A stretch of 64,000 nt of DNA from Streptomyces sp. AM 4-1-1 (GCF_029167625.1 NZ_CP119145.1:6076001-6140000); one strand, 5' to 3'. Counted from the stretch's first letter, positions 27,434 to 36,255 are shown. The notes: a model not told the origin generated them from the sequence alone. Made by a program: numbers and translations.

Positions 27434-28318
27434 TCAGCGGTGGCGACGCAGCGCCGGGTGGTCGGCGACGACCGTGCACGAACCCGGGGCGATCTCCGTG
27501 AACCCGGCGTCCCGCACCACGGGCAGTCCGCTCACGGTGAGTCCGGCCCAGCGCGCCGCGTCGGGGGTCGCCACGGACAGCGGGAACCCGGCCTCGCGCC
27601 ACGCCTCGCGCTCCGCGTCCGACAGCTCCCACCACGCGAGCTGCGCGCCGTGTCCGGCCTGCGCCATGGTCTTGCCCGCCGACATGTCCAGCTCCGGGTT
27701 GAGCCAGAGCACCGGACCGGCCGGATCGGGCGCGGCCGGGGGCTCGGGGTCGTCCAGGTCGGTGCCCGACACCTGGAGCTTCGCCAGCTCCTTGGGCCAG
27801 CCGTCCAGCGGAACCGGCGGGAACACCCGCACCTCGGCGCTCTCGCCCATGACCGTGATCCCGGGCAGCTCGGACGCCTTGCGCCACTCGGACCCCCGGG
27901 CCCGGCGCACCACCTTGCGGATACGGGCGTCCTGCCAGTCCCGCACGGCGCGCGCCCACTCGCCCTCGCCCAGCGACCTCTCGTCGGAGAGCATCACCAG
28001 CACCGCCCGCGCGGCCGTGCGCAGCGCGTCGGTACGGGCCGGGGGCGCCGCCTTCTCGATGCGCACCACCAGCGGCAGCACGTACTGCGGCGAGGCGTCA
28101 CGGTCCGTCGGCTCGACCTGGAAGGGGCTCGCCCCGGACCGGGCCGTGGCCTCGTCGGAGCGGGCCGGACTCTCGTCGGACCGGGGGGCCTGACCCTCGT
28201 GACCCGACGCGTTCGAAGGGCCCGGGACCCCGGGAAGAACCGGCGCCTTCGGAAGGGCTCCGGAATCCGGGTGATTCGGGACGGAAGCGGACGCGGGAAT
28301 GTCGTTGCTGCTGCTCAC
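27434..28318 (-). CDS. PTH2-type peptidyl-tRNA hydrolase domain protein
   Basis: A 294-residue protein. The first 75 residues are a disordered tail with SDES/ARSDEATARS-like repeats. The C-terminal 125 residues contain PVLWLNPELDMSAGKTMAQAGHGAQLAWWEL, split here as NPELDMSAGKTMAQAGHGA; its Lys, Gln and His match the active-site cluster of Bit1/PTH2 peptidyl-tRNA hydrolases. The end, DAGFTEIAPGSCTVVADHP, also fits that fold. It may recycle peptidyl-tRNA, but the divergent form leaves this an inference. GTG at 28318 is chosen; the ribosome binding site is weak. Confidence 0.78.
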   Translation of the reverse strand: MSSSNDIPASASVPNHPDSGALPKAPVLPGVPGPSNASGHEGQAPRSDESPARSDEATARSGASPFQVEPTDRDASPQYVLPLVVRIEKAAPPARTDALRTAARAVLVMLSDERSLGEGEWARAVRDWQDARIRKVVRRARGSEWRKASELPGITVMGESAEVRVFPPVPLDGWPKELAKLQVSGTDLDDPEPPAAPDPAGPVLWLNPELDMSAGKTMAQAGHGAQLAWWELSDAEREAWREAGFPLSVATPDAARWAGLTVSGLPVVRDAGFTEIAPGSCTVVADHPALRRHR

Positions 28319-28388
28319 CCGCCCAGTCTGCCAGCCCTCCCGGCCACGACCCTTGGCGTATCGCGGGCCTCAGGTGAGGATGTACCGC

Positions 28389-29066
28389 ATGAAGAGCGAT
28401 CTCTTTTCCAGCGAACACCTGGCCCAGCCCGCCACCGCCCCCGGCATGACTCTCCAGAACGACAAATCAGTCAAATACGCCGTGAACGGGGAGATGCACG
28501 CGCGCCAGGGGTCGATGATCGCCTTCCGCGGCAATCTCCAGTTCGAGCGCAAGGGACAGGGGATAGGCGGTCTGCTCAAGCGGGCGGTCACCGGCGAGGG
28601 GCTGCCGCTGATGGCGGTACGCGGTCAGGGCGAGGCGTGGTTCGCGCACGAGGCCGCCAACTGCTTCATCGTGGACATGGAGCAGGGCGACGTCCTGACC
28701 GTCAACGGCCGCAACGTCCTCTGTTTCGACCCCACCCTCCAGTACGAGATCAAGACCGTGAAGGGCGCCGGAATGGCCGGCGGCGGCCTCTTCAACAGCG
28801 TCTTCACCGGATACGGGAAGCTGGCCCTGGTCTGCGAGGGCCACCCCATCGTGATCCCGGTCACCGCTCAGCAGCCGGTGTACGTCGACACGGACGCGGT
28901 CGTCGGCTGGAGCGCCGAGCTGAACACCTCGCTGCACCGCTCGCAGAGCTTTGGCTCGATGGTGCGCGGCGGTTCCGGCGAAGCGGTCCAGCTGATGCTC
29001 CAGGGCGAGGGGTTCGTGATCGTACGGCCCAGCGAGGTCAAGCCCGAGAAGGCGTCGGCCAACTGA
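28389..29066 (+). CDS. AIM24 family protein
   Basis: A 225-residue protein of the AIM24/DUF124 beta-sandwich family, related to the tryptophan RNA-binding attenuator-like fold. Typical sequence includes SVKYAVNGEMHARQGSMIAFRG, AVRGQGEAWFAHEAAN, and VYVDTDAVVGWSAELNTSLHRS. No signal or membrane helices are present. The ATG at 28389 has GGTGAGG at suitable distance; the ATG at 28380 lacks one. Streptomyces genomes usually carry several paralogues; their function is unknown. Confidence 0.87.
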   Translation: MKSDLFSSEHLAQPATAPGMTLQNDKSVKYAVNGEMHARQGSMIAFRGNLQFERKGQGIGGLLKRAVTGEGLPLMAVRGQGEAWFAHEAANCFIVDMEQGDVLTVNGRNVLCFDPTLQYEIKTVKGAGMAGGGLFNSVFTGYGKLALVCEGHPIVIPVTAQQPVYVDTDAVVGWSAELNTSLHRSQSFGSMVRGGSGEAVQLMLQGEGFVIVRPSEVKPEKASAN

Positions 29067-29099
29067 CGGCCCGCCCGCGCCCCGGAGGCGTCGAGGAGC

Positions 29100-29189
29100 G
29101 GGCAGCCGGTACGGAACCGGAGCGTCGGCGGCCGGTTTCCGTACGGGCAGCCGGTACGGAACCGGAGCGTCGGCGGCCGGTTTCCGTAC
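29100..29189 (+). terminator. Duplicated 45 bp hairpin unit after the AIM24 gene
   Basis: An exact 45 bp unit occurs twice in tandem (29100-29144 and 29145-29189). Each unit folds on GTACGGAACCGG against CCGGTTTCCGTAC, with one unpaired base. It begins 34 bases after the AIM24 stop, so it probably works as a double terminator. Confidence 0.8.
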
Positions 29190-29315
29190 TGAAGAGGCCG
29201 GCCTCGATGTCGTCGGGCGCGGCTCCGGTGTCCGCACCCCGCCGCTCGGTCTCCACGGCGGTGACGCGGTGACGAGCCGGCTCACCGCCTTGCGTGGCTG
29301 AGTAACCTCGTACGC

Positions 29316-29498
29316 ATGGACGATTCGTACTGTGAGACGCCCGCACCGACCCCCGCGCACACGGTGGCGGACGGGCCTCCGTACGCCGAGTGCGTGCTGT
29401 GCCGGAAGCCGACCGAGTACCCCGAGTCGGTCAAGGGCAGCACCCTCTGCCCGGTCTGCGAATGGCAGGAAGCGGGCCGCACGGCCTGCTCCGGCTGA
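29316..29498 (+). CDS. Small four-cysteine zinc-ribbon-like protein
   Basis: A 60-residue protein with two CxxC pairs: AECVLCRKPTEYPES and TLCPVCEWQEAG. They should hold one zinc ion in a rubredoxin-like knuckle. The N-terminus is acidic and Pro/Thr-rich. ATG at 29316 follows a weak site, and composition fits coding DNA. I recall similar short proteins from other Streptomyces, but no function is known. It has no signal peptide, so it is probably cytoplasmic. Confidence 0.7.
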   Translation: MDDSYCETPAPTPAHTVADGPPYAECVLCRKPTEYPESVKGSTLCPVCEWQEAGRTACSG

Positions 29499-29833
29499 GG
29501 ACGCCGCCGGGCCTCCCGTTCGGATCATGCGGGACCCGTGGCGCCTGGAGCCGCGCCTCGCCGGGGAAGCGAAGACCTTTACGCGTCCGCGACGCGCGCG
29601 AGGACGATACGCGTCCGCGACGCGCGCGAGGACGGCCGACCGGACGGCGGACGGGGCGAGGGACGGGGCGGCGCCCAGGGCCGTGAGTACATCCGTGGCG
29701 GCGACCTCGGTTGTCCGAGTATGTTCACGACGGTCTTGTATCAGCGGACTCTGACAATCGAGCGCCGGGCCGGCCGGGGAGCCGAACCGGCTGAGCGGTG
29801 CCACCCGGAGCGGGCCGCACCTGGCCGCACCTC
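29499..29833. other. Intergenic region before the polysaccharide deacetylase
   Basis: This 335 bp gap holds a 26 bp direct repeat (listed separately) and a moderately AT-rich part near 29720-29760 (TGTTCACGACGGTCTTGTATC). No credible gene was seen in either strand. Confidence 0.5.
29581..29634. repeat. Exact 26 bp direct repeat
   Basis: The 26-mer beginning ACGCGTCCGCGACGCGCGCG occupies 29581-29606 and 29609-29634, separated by two bases. It is itself rich in CGCG and can self-pair. Confidence 0.85.
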
Positions 29834-30961
29834 TCAGCGCGCCAAGCCCGGAGACCGGCCGCTGCCGTGGTTGTCGACCGTCGTCGTCCCCGCCGCACCC
29901 ATCAGCTGTGACACCCGCACGAAGCGGTACCCCCGCTTCCGCAGCTCCGGCACCACCTGGGCGACCGCCCGGTCCGTGACCGGAGCCGCGCTGCGGGTGC
30001 AGTGCATGACGACCAGCGAGCCGGGCTTCACCCCGTCCAGCACCTGGCGGGTCACCGCGTCCGCGTCCGTCGCGAACGCGTCGCCGCTGACCACGTCCCA
30101 CTGGACCGCCGTCACCTTCGACGGAGCCAGCGCGCGCAGTGTCGTGTCGTCGTAACACCCACCGGGGAAACGGAAGTACGGCACCACGTTGCGCACGCCC
30201 GCCTTGCGGAACGACGCGAAGGCCCGCTCCACATCGGCGCCCATGCCGCCCTTCTCGACGACCGGGAGTCCGTAGCAGGGGCCCTTGAAGGCGTAGTGGC
30301 TGTACGAGTGGTTGGCGACCTCGAACAGCGGGTCGGCGCCGATCGACCGGGCCTGCTTCGGATACTCGTCGGCCCAGCGTCCGGTCATGAACACCGTCGC
30401 GGGCACCTTCAGCCGACGCAGCAGCGCGATCAGTTCCGGGTTGTCGAAGTGCTCGCCCGCCGCCGCGCGCGGACCCTGGTCCGCCGTCATGTCGGCATCG
30501 AAGGTCAGCGCCACGACCTTGTCGCTCGTCCCGGCACTTCGCGAGAAGACCGGGGTCCGCCCGGCCGGGCCCGGCGCCATCGTGGGCGGCTTCCGCACCC
30601 GAGGTGTCTGTGACATCCGCGGCGGCGAGGCCGAGTGTGCGGGGGCGTGTGTGACCGCGCCGTCCGCGGAGACCTGGTCCGGGGCGGGGCCGGCGGTGCC
30701 GCAGCCGGTGAGTGCGCCCCCGACGACGGCCCCCAGGATCGTCAGGGCTGTCAGGGTGGGCGCCGAAAGCGGTGGGACCGGTGGGGTCGACGAGGCCGGT
30801 GGGACCGGCGAGGTCTGCGAGGCCGGTGGGGCAGCTGGGGTCGTCGGGGGCACCGAAACCGGCGAGATCAGCGAAGTCAGCGCGGTCCGTGGCGTCCGGT
30901 TTCGTGCAGCGTCAGCTGCTCTGCGTACACAATCGATCACCGACGGAAAGTAACCGATCAT
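29834..30961 (-). CDS. Exported polysaccharide deacetylase (NodB domain)
   Basis: A 375-residue protein with a carbohydrate esterase 4 domain at about 150-350. NodB motifs are seen in order: VVALTFDADMT (catalytic and metal aspartates), EVANHSYSHYAF (metal histidines), YFRFPGGCYDD and VVMHCTRSA. A hydrophobic stretch ending ALTGCG near residue 85 is a lipobox, so the mature protein is a surface lipoprotein. The 65 residues before it are a Pro/Ser/Thr/Val-rich tract with repeats such as TSPVPPASSTPPVPP. This is abnormal before a signal peptide, so the true start may be further in. It likely deacetylates peptidoglycan or another surface glycan. Confidence 0.87.
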   Translation of the reverse strand: MIGYFPSVIDCVRRAADAARNRTPRTALTSLISPVSVPPTTPAAPPASQTSPVPPASSTPPVPPLSAPTLTALTILGAVVGGALTGCGTAGPAPDQVSADGAVTHAPAHSASPPRMSQTPRVRKPPTMAPGPAGRTPVFSRSAGTSDKVVALTFDADMTADQGPRAAAGEHFDNPELIALLRRLKVPATVFMTGRWADEYPKQARSIGADPLFEVANHSYSHYAFKGPCYGLPVVEKGGMGADVERAFASFRKAGVRNVVPYFRFPGGCYDDTTLRALAPSKVTAVQWDVVSGDAFATDADAVTRQVLDGVKPGSLVVMHCTRSAAPVTDRAVAQVVPELRKRGYRFVRVSQLMGAAGTTTVDNHGSGRSPGLAR

Positions 30962-31011
30962 ATGACCGGGGGGTGGCGGGCCACACCGCCGCCCCCCGGC
31001 CGTTCATCGGA

Positions 31012-31437
31012 TCAGACCAGCGACGCGGTGAGCGTGATGGTGGTGCCCGAAAGGGCCTGACTGACCGGGCAGTTCGCCTTGGCGTCCTCGGCGGCCTTCG
31101 CGAAGCCCGCCTCGTCCAGGCCGGGGACCTCGCCCCGCACGGTGAGGTGGATGCCGGTGATGCCGGTGCCGGGCTGGAAGGTGACCTCGGCCTGGGTGGT
31201 CAGCCGGGCCGCCGGGTTCCCCGCGGTGGCGAGACCGTTGGACAGTGCCATGGAGAAGCAGCTGGAGTGGGCCGCCGCGATCAGCTCCTCCGGGCTGGTC
31301 TTCCCGTTCGCCTGCTCCGCGCGCGACGGCCAGGAGACCGGGTACTCACCGATGCCGGAGGAGTCGAGGGTGACGACCCCCGTGCCTTCGGTCAGGTTGC
31401 CTTCCCAGACCGTGTGTGCCTGACGCGTAGTAGCCAT
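31012..31437 (-). CDS. OsmC-family peroxiredoxin
   Basis: A 141-residue OsmC/Ohr-like protein that reduces organic hydroperoxides with two cysteines. The first is in IAAAHSSCFSMALSNGL and the second in AKANCPVSQALSG, both at family positions. The N-terminus AHTVWEGNLTEGTGVV is typical of the OsmC rather than the Ohr subgroup. ATG at 31437 is preceded by AAGGGAC. It is a cytoplasmic dimer by family precedent. Confidence 0.92.
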   Translation of the reverse strand: MATTRQAHTVWEGNLTEGTGVVTLDSSGIGEYPVSWPSRAEQANGKTSPEELIAAAHSSCFSMALSNGLATAGNPAARLTTQAEVTFQPGTGITGIHLTVRGEVPGLDEAGFAKAAEDAKANCPVSQALSGTTITLTASLV

Positions 31438-31495
31438 TCTGAAGATGTCCCTTCGGATGAGGTGTGCGGCTGTACTGATGACCGCGCTCCCGAAC

Positions 31496-32593
31496 CTACT
31501 GCTCCGCCAGTCCCTTCGCGTCGCGGGCCAGTGCGGTGAGACGCGAGATCGCCCGGAAGTACTTCTTCCGGTAGCCGCCGTTCAGCATCTCGTCGCTGAA
31601 CAGCTGGTCGAACGGCAGACCGGACGCGAGCACCGGGACCTCCCGGTCGTACAGCCGGTCCGCGAGGACCACCAGCCGCAGCGCCGTCGACTGGTCGGGC
31701 ACCGGCCGCACATCGGTGAGGCAGACCACCGACACGCCGTCCGTCAGCGCGCCGTACCGGCTCGGGTGGACCCGCGCCAGATGGTCGAGCAGCGAGGGGA
31801 AGTCGTCCAGCGACGCGCCCGCCGTGGCGTACGCGGCCCGGGTGACCCGCGCGTCCGAGAACGGCGCCGGGGCCTCGGGCAGCCCCCGGTGCCGGTAGTC
31901 CTCGCCGTCGATCCGCAGCGGACGGAAGTGCGCCGAGAGCCCCTGGATCTCGCGGAGGAAGTCGGCGGCGGCGAACCGGCCCTCGCCGAGCTTCCCGGGC
32001 AGCGTGTTCGAGGTGGCGGCCAGCGCGACCCCCGCCTCGACCAGCCTGCTGAGCAGCGACGACACCAGCACCGTGTCACCCGGGTCGTCCAGTTCGAACT
32101 CGTCGATGCACAGCAGCCGGTGACCGCTCAGGGTCCGTACGGTCTGCTGGAAGCCGAGCGCGCCCACCAGATTGGTCAGCTCCACGAAGGTCCCGAACGC
32201 CTTCAGCGACGGCTCCGCCGGGGTGGCGTGCCAGAGCGAGGCGAGCAGGTGCGTCTTGCCGACGCCGTAACCCCCGTCGAGATAGACGCCGCGCGGACCG
32301 GCCGGCGCGGACGGCTTCTTGCTCCTGCCGAACCACGACCGCTTGCCGCCGCCACCGGCGTGCGCGCCGCCGAGCCCGGCCGCGAACGCGCTGAGCACGG
32401 TCACGGCCTCGCTCTGGCTCGGCTGGTTCGGATCGGGTACGTACGTCGCGAAGCGCACCGAGTCGAAGCGCGGCGGCGGCACCATCTCCGCGACCAGCCG
32501 GTCGGCGGGGACGCGCGGCTCACGGGCGCACAGGGACAACGGGGCCGTTTCGGCTATGGGGCTCTGCCCAGGCACGGCGGTGGAGGACGACAC
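31496..32593 (-). CDS. zapE: ZapE/AFG1-like cell division ATPase
   Basis: A 365-residue AAA-type ATPase. Walker A is GGYGVGKTHLLASLWH and Walker B is RLLCIDEFELDDPGD. The family block GVALAATSNTLPGKLGEGRFAAADFLREI and LPFDQLFSDEMLNGGYRKKYFRAISRL are also present. In E. coli ZapE modulates Z-ring stability; in actinobacteria the role is unproven. The GTG at 32593 is chosen because SSSTAVPGQ follows it at once and GGGGAG lies just upstream, although the spacing is short. The frame is open far upstream with non-gene-like composition. Confidence 0.87.
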   Translation of the reverse strand: MSSSTAVPGQSPIAETAPLSLCAREPRVPADRLVAEMVPPPRFDSVRFATYVPDPNQPSQSEAVTVLSAFAAGLGGAHAGGGGKRSWFGRSKKPSAPAGPRGVYLDGGYGVGKTHLLASLWHATPAEPSLKAFGTFVELTNLVGALGFQQTVRTLSGHRLLCIDEFELDDPGDTVLVSSLLSRLVEAGVALAATSNTLPGKLGEGRFAAADFLREIQGLSAHFRPLRIDGEDYRHRGLPEAPAPFSDARVTRAAYATAGASLDDFPSLLDHLARVHPSRYGALTDGVSVVCLTDVRPVPDQSTALRLVVLADRLYDREVPVLASGLPFDQLFSDEMLNGGYRKKYFRAISRLTALARDAKGLAEQ

Positions 32594-32806
32594 AACTCCC
32601 CACCATAACGGCCTCCCCGACGTCGGCCTCCCCACGACAGGGAGCGGGCTGCCGGCGCCGTGCGGCCCCGCTCGCTGCGCCGTCACCGGTCGACGACGCT
32701 CCGCGGCGACGCCCTTCCGCGCCTCGCCACCGAAGCCGCGGAAGGCCGGTCGCCGCCCGGCCCCTCTCACGGGGGAGGCCGTGAGGGCCGTGCGAGACTG
32801 CACCAC

Positions 32807-33670
32807 ATGCGACGCCTCTTCCCTGTGACCGACCCGACACGAGCGGCGAGCGGAGCCCCGGCGACCAGCAGCGCCCCGGACGGTGACCGCCGACGGAGCC
32901 CGGAGACCCCGGACGGCGACCGCGAGTGGAGCCTCGACGAGCTGGCCGACGCGTACGCGTACCCCGCCACGGACACCCCCTGGCTGCGCGCCAACATGGT
33001 CTCCACACTGGACGGCGCCGCCCAGCACGACGGCCGCTCACAGCCGATCTCCTGCGCCGCCGACATGCGGATCTTCGGCACCCTGCGCGGGCTCGCCGAC
33101 GCCGTCGTGGTCGGCGCGGAGACCGTACGCCTGGAGGGGTACCGCCCCGCCAGGGCCCGGGACGCCTTCGCCGGGCGGCGGGCCGCGGCGGGCCAGGGTC
33201 CCGCGCCCGCCGTCGCCGTCGTCAGCGCGAGCCTGGACCTGGACTTCTCGCTGCCGCTCTTCGCCTCGCCGCTGGTCCGCACCCTGGTGGTCACCGGTGC
33301 CGGCGCGTCCGCGGACCGCGTCCGGGCCGCCGAGGACGCGGGCGCCCGGGTGGTGATCGCGGGGGACGGCGCGACCGTCGAGCCGGACCGGGCCGTGCGC
33401 GAGCTGGCCGGCCTGGGGCTGAAGCGGCTGCTCACCGAGGGCGGCCCGAGGATGCTCGGCCAGTTCGTGGCGGGCGGTGTGCTCGACGAGCTCTGTCTCA
33501 CCGTCTCCCCGCTGCTGACCGCCGGGGACGCCCAGCGGATCGCGGTCGGCTCGGCCCTGACAGTGCCGGAACGATTCGCCCTGGCCTCCCTGCTGGAGGA
33601 GGGCGGCTTCCTCTTCGGCCGCTACCGCAGGGACCACCGGACCGCCGCGCCGGACCGGCCCGGAAGCTGA
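32807..33670 (+). CDS. RibD C-terminal-like pyrimidine reductase
   Basis: A 287-residue protein of the riboflavin-specific deaminase/reductase C-terminal family, which resembles dihydrofolate reductase. Motifs include LRANMVSTLDGAAQHDGRS (substrate and NADPH loop), ADAVVVGAETVRLEGY, LKRLLTEGGPRMLGQFV and LDELCLTVSPLL. The first 45 residues are polar and variable. No deaminase domain is attached and no other rib gene is near, so it may act in riboflavin synthesis or on another pyrimidine-like substrate. ATG at 32807 has no strong ribosome binding site. Confidence 0.83.
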   Translation: MRRLFPVTDPTRAASGAPATSSAPDGDRRRSPETPDGDREWSLDELADAYAYPATDTPWLRANMVSTLDGAAQHDGRSQPISCAADMRIFGTLRGLADAVVVGAETVRLEGYRPARARDAFAGRRAAAGQGPAPAVAVVSASLDLDFSLPLFASPLVRTLVVTGAGASADRVRAAEDAGARVVIAGDGATVEPDRAVRELAGLGLKRLLTEGGPRMLGQFVAGGVLDELCLTVSPLLTAGDAQRIAVGSALTVPERFALASLLEEGGFLFGRYRRDHRTAAPDRPGS

Positions 33671-33702
33671 CCATCGGTTCGGAACGATCCGTTCGGACAA
33701 TT

Positions 33703-33728
33703 GTTTCTCACAACCAGCACTGAGAAAC
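33703..33728 (+). terminator. AT-rich hairpin after the pyrimidine reductase gene
   Basis: An 8 bp stem (33703-33710 GTTTCTCA with 33721-33728 TGAGAAAC) and 10 base loop lies 33 bases after the stop. It is weak by Streptomyces standards, so it may instead be an operator. Confidence 0.5.
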
Positions 33729-33796
33729 AGATCCGACAATCGGTTCTGACAACGGTTCCGACAATCAGCGGAATTTCCCGTTCCGGTTAACTTCGG

Positions 33797-33835
33797 CCGG
33801 GCAGACTTACCCGGAGACCCCGTGGGAACACGGGG
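33797..33835 (+). ncRNA. Tandem hairpins in the leader of the 33916 gene
   Basis: Two adjacent stems occur upstream of the gene at 33916: CCGGG (33797-33801) pairs with CCCGG (33810-33814), and CCCCGTG (33818-33824) pairs with CACGGGG (33829-33835) around a GGAA tetraloop. AAGGATGG follows. The compact arrangement suggests a structured 5' leader, but I cannot assign it to a known riboswitch class. Confidence 0.35.
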
Positions 33836-33915
33836 AAGGATGGTTTCAGCAGCGGTCGTCCACGGTCGGCGACCGTCCACGGTCGATGAAGTTGATGAAG
33901 TAGAAGGGCGCCTGC

Positions 33916-34386
33916 GTGTTCACAAGCGTTTTGATGATCGAGAAGCCCCTCACCTCCGAGGACGTGGAGTTCGTCACCACCCTGCACGGAGAGGAGCAGA
34001 TCTCGTTCGTCGTACTGATGCAGCCGCGCGGGGACCAGGCGGACGTGCTGCTGCGCGCGATCGACGACGTGGCGCTCGGGGAGCTGAGAGAAGCCGCCCG
34101 CGAGCCCGAGGAACCGGAGGGTAAAGAGGCCCGCAAGCCCGCCGAGCTGGCCCTGGAGGGGTCGCTCGCCGCCCTCCGCGACGCGGGCTCGGACGCGGTC
34201 GGCCAGGTGATCGAGGAGCACCCCCTGGACAGGCTGAAGTCGGTCGTCGAGGAGGCGCGGGCGGACGAGGTCATCGTGCTGACGGCCCCGCACTACGTGG
34301 AGGAGTTCTTCCACCGCGACTGGGCCTCCCGGGCCCGTCACAAGGTCGGCGTACCGGTGCTCAAGCTCTTCGCGCACAGCGAATAG
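33916..34386 (+). CDS. Conserved protein with universal-stress-like end, upstream of murC
   Basis: A 156-residue cytoplasmic protein of unknown function. It begins FTSVLMIEKPLTSEDVEFVTTLHG. The middle is a charged helical segment (GELREAAREPEEPEGKEARKP). The C-terminus (VVEEARADEVIVLTAPHYVEEF...VGVPVLKLFAHSE) resembles the last strands of universal-stress/HUP-fold proteins. GTG at 33916 has AGAAGGG upstream. murC starts only 47 bases after its stop, so the two are probably co-transcribed. Confidence 0.78.
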   Translation: MFTSVLMIEKPLTSEDVEFVTTLHGEEQISFVVLMQPRGDQADVLLRAIDDVALGELREAAREPEEPEGKEARKPAELALEGSLAALRDAGSDAVGQVIEEHPLDRLKSVVEEARADEVIVLTAPHYVEEFFHRDWASRARHKVGVPVLKLFAHSE

Positions 34387-34433
34387 GCTGGGCGGCGATC
34401 GCATTCACGTCGCACCTCTGGGGAGACACACGC

Positions 34434-35837
34434 ATGGCACCCGGTATCCCTGCCGCCATGGCACGGCCGCACTTCATCGGCATCGGCGGCGCCGGAATGT
34501 CGGGCATCGCGAAGATCCTCGCCCAGCGCGGCGCCCGGGTGGTGGGCAGCGACGCGAAGGAGTCCGCCACCGCCGAGGCCCTGCGGGCGCTGGGGGCGAC
34601 CGTCCACATCGGTCACGCCGCCGGGCATCTGGCGGACGACGCGACGTGCGTCGTCGTCTCCAGCGCGATCCGCGCCGACAACCCGGAGCTGGCCCGCGCC
34701 GCCGAGCTGTCGGTCCCCGTCGTGCACCGCTCCGACGCACTCGCCTCACTGATGACGGGGACCCGCGCCCTCGCCGTCGCCGGTACGCACGGCAAGACGA
34801 CGACCACCTCGATGCTGGCCGTCGCCCTGTCCGAGCTGGGTCTCGACCCCTCGTACGCCATCGGCGGCGACCTCGCGGGCCCCGGCACCAACGCGGCGCA
34901 CGGCGGCGGGTACATCTTCGTGGCCGAGGCCGACGAGAGCGACCGCAGCTTCCAGAAGTACGACCCCGAGGTCGCGATCGTCCTCAACGTCGAGCTGGAC
35001 CACCACGCCAACTACGCCTCGATGGACGAGATCTACGAGTCCTTCGAGACGTTCACCGGCAAGATCGTGCCCGGCGGCACCCTGGTGATCTCCGCCGACC
35101 AGCCCGGCGCGGTCGAGCTGACCCGGCGGGTCGCCGACCTCGGGACCTCCGGAGCGCGGAACATCGTCACGTACGGGGAGTCCGCGACGGCCGACGTACG
35201 CGTCCGCACGATCACCCCGCGCGGACTGACCAGCGAGGTCACCGTCGCCCTGGGCGGTGAGGACCTCACCTTCACGGTCTCCGTCCCCGGCCGCCACTAC
35301 GCGCTCAACGCCGTCGCCGCCCTCGCGGCGGGCGCCGCCCTCGGCATCCCGGCGGACGAACTGGCCACGGCCCTCGGCGCGTACACCGGTGTCAAGCGCC
35401 GCCTCCAGCTCAAGGGCGAGGCCGCGGGCGTGCAGGTCGTCGACTCGTACGCGCACCACCCCACCGAGATGACCGCCGACCTCGAAGCGATGCGCGGCGC
35501 CACGACCGACTCCCGCATCCTGGTCGTCTTCCAGCCCCATCTGTTCTCCCGCACCCAGGAGCTGGGCAAGGAGATGGGCCAGGCCCTCGCCCTCGCGGAC
35601 GCCTCCGTGGTCCTCGACATCTACCCGGCCCGCGAGGACCCGATCCCCGGCATCACCAGCACCCTGATCATCGACGCGGCACGGGCGTCCGGTGCCGATG
35701 TGACCGCCGTGCACGACAAGGCGACGGTCCCGGAGGTGATCGCGGGAATGGCGAAGCCCGGCGATCTCGTTCTCACCATGGGAGCGGGCGACGTCACGGA
35801 CCTCGGGCCGCGCATCCTGGACCACCTGTCGAGCTGA
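34434..35837 (+). CDS. murC: UDP-N-acetylmuramate--L-alanine ligase
   Basis: A 467-residue Mur ligase that adds L-alanine to UDP-N-acetylmuramic acid, the first amino acid of the peptidoglycan stem. The N-terminal Rossmann motif is HFIGIGGAGMSGIAKIL. The ATP site is ALAVAGTHGKTTTTSMLA, the central domain has LNVELDHHANY, and the C-terminal domain has VVDSYAHHPTEM. It lies outside any division/cell-wall cluster, with msrB 10 bases downstream. The S. coelicolor murC is likewise placed away from the dcw cluster as I recall. Confidence 0.96.
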   Translation: MAPGIPAAMARPHFIGIGGAGMSGIAKILAQRGARVVGSDAKESATAEALRALGATVHIGHAAGHLADDATCVVVSSAIRADNPELARAAELSVPVVHRSDALASLMTGTRALAVAGTHGKTTTTSMLAVALSELGLDPSYAIGGDLAGPGTNAAHGGGYIFVAEADESDRSFQKYDPEVAIVLNVELDHHANYASMDEIYESFETFTGKIVPGGTLVISADQPGAVELTRRVADLGTSGARNIVTYGESATADVRVRTITPRGLTSEVTVALGGEDLTFTVSVPGRHYALNAVAALAAGAALGIPADELATALGAYTGVKRRLQLKGEAAGVQVVDSYAHHPTEMTADLEAMRGATTDSRILVVFQPHLFSRTQELGKEMGQALALADASVVLDIYPAREDPIPGITSTLIIDAARASGADVTAVHDKATVPEVIAGMAKPGDLVLTMGAGDVTDLGPRILDHLSS

Positions 35838-35847
35838 GGGAGCGATC

Positions 35848-36255
35848 GTGCCGTACGACATCGAGAAGCCGGACGAGGAATGGCGGGCGGAGCTGTCCCC
35901 CGCCGAGTACACGGTGCTGCGCCAGGCGGGCACCGAACCGGCCTTCGTCGGTGAGTACACCGACACGAAGACCGAGGGCGTCTACTCCTGCCGGGCCTGC
36001 GGCGCCGAGCTGTTCCGCTCCGACACGAAGTTCGAGTCGCACTGCGGCTGGCCGTCCTTCTACGACCCGAAGGACACCGACGCCGTCGAACTGATCCAGG
36101 ACCGCAGCCACGGCATGGCCCGCACCGAGGTGCGCTGCGCCCGCTGCGGATCGCACCTCGGGCACGTCTTCGAGGGGGAGGGGTACCCGACCCCGACCGA
36201 CCAGCGCTACTGCATCAACTCGATCTCGCTGAGGCTGACACCGGACAACGGCTGA
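35848..36255 (+). CDS. msrB: Peptide methionine-R-sulfoxide reductase
   Basis: A 135-residue MsrB that reduces the R-epimer of methionine sulfoxide in proteins. Two CxxC pairs bind structural zinc (YSCRACGAEL and VRCARCGSHLGHVF). The catalytic cysteine is in QRYCINSISL. SHCGWPSFYDP and the terminal NSISL are family hallmarks. GTG at 35848 follows GAGGGAG and begins 10 bases after murC, so both probably share a transcript. Confidence 0.95.
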   Translation: MPYDIEKPDEEWRAELSPAEYTVLRQAGTEPAFVGEYTDTKTEGVYSCRACGAELFRSDTKFESHCGWPSFYDPKDTDAVELIQDRSHGMARTEVRCARCGSHLGHVFEGEGYPTPTDQRYCINSISLRLTPDNG

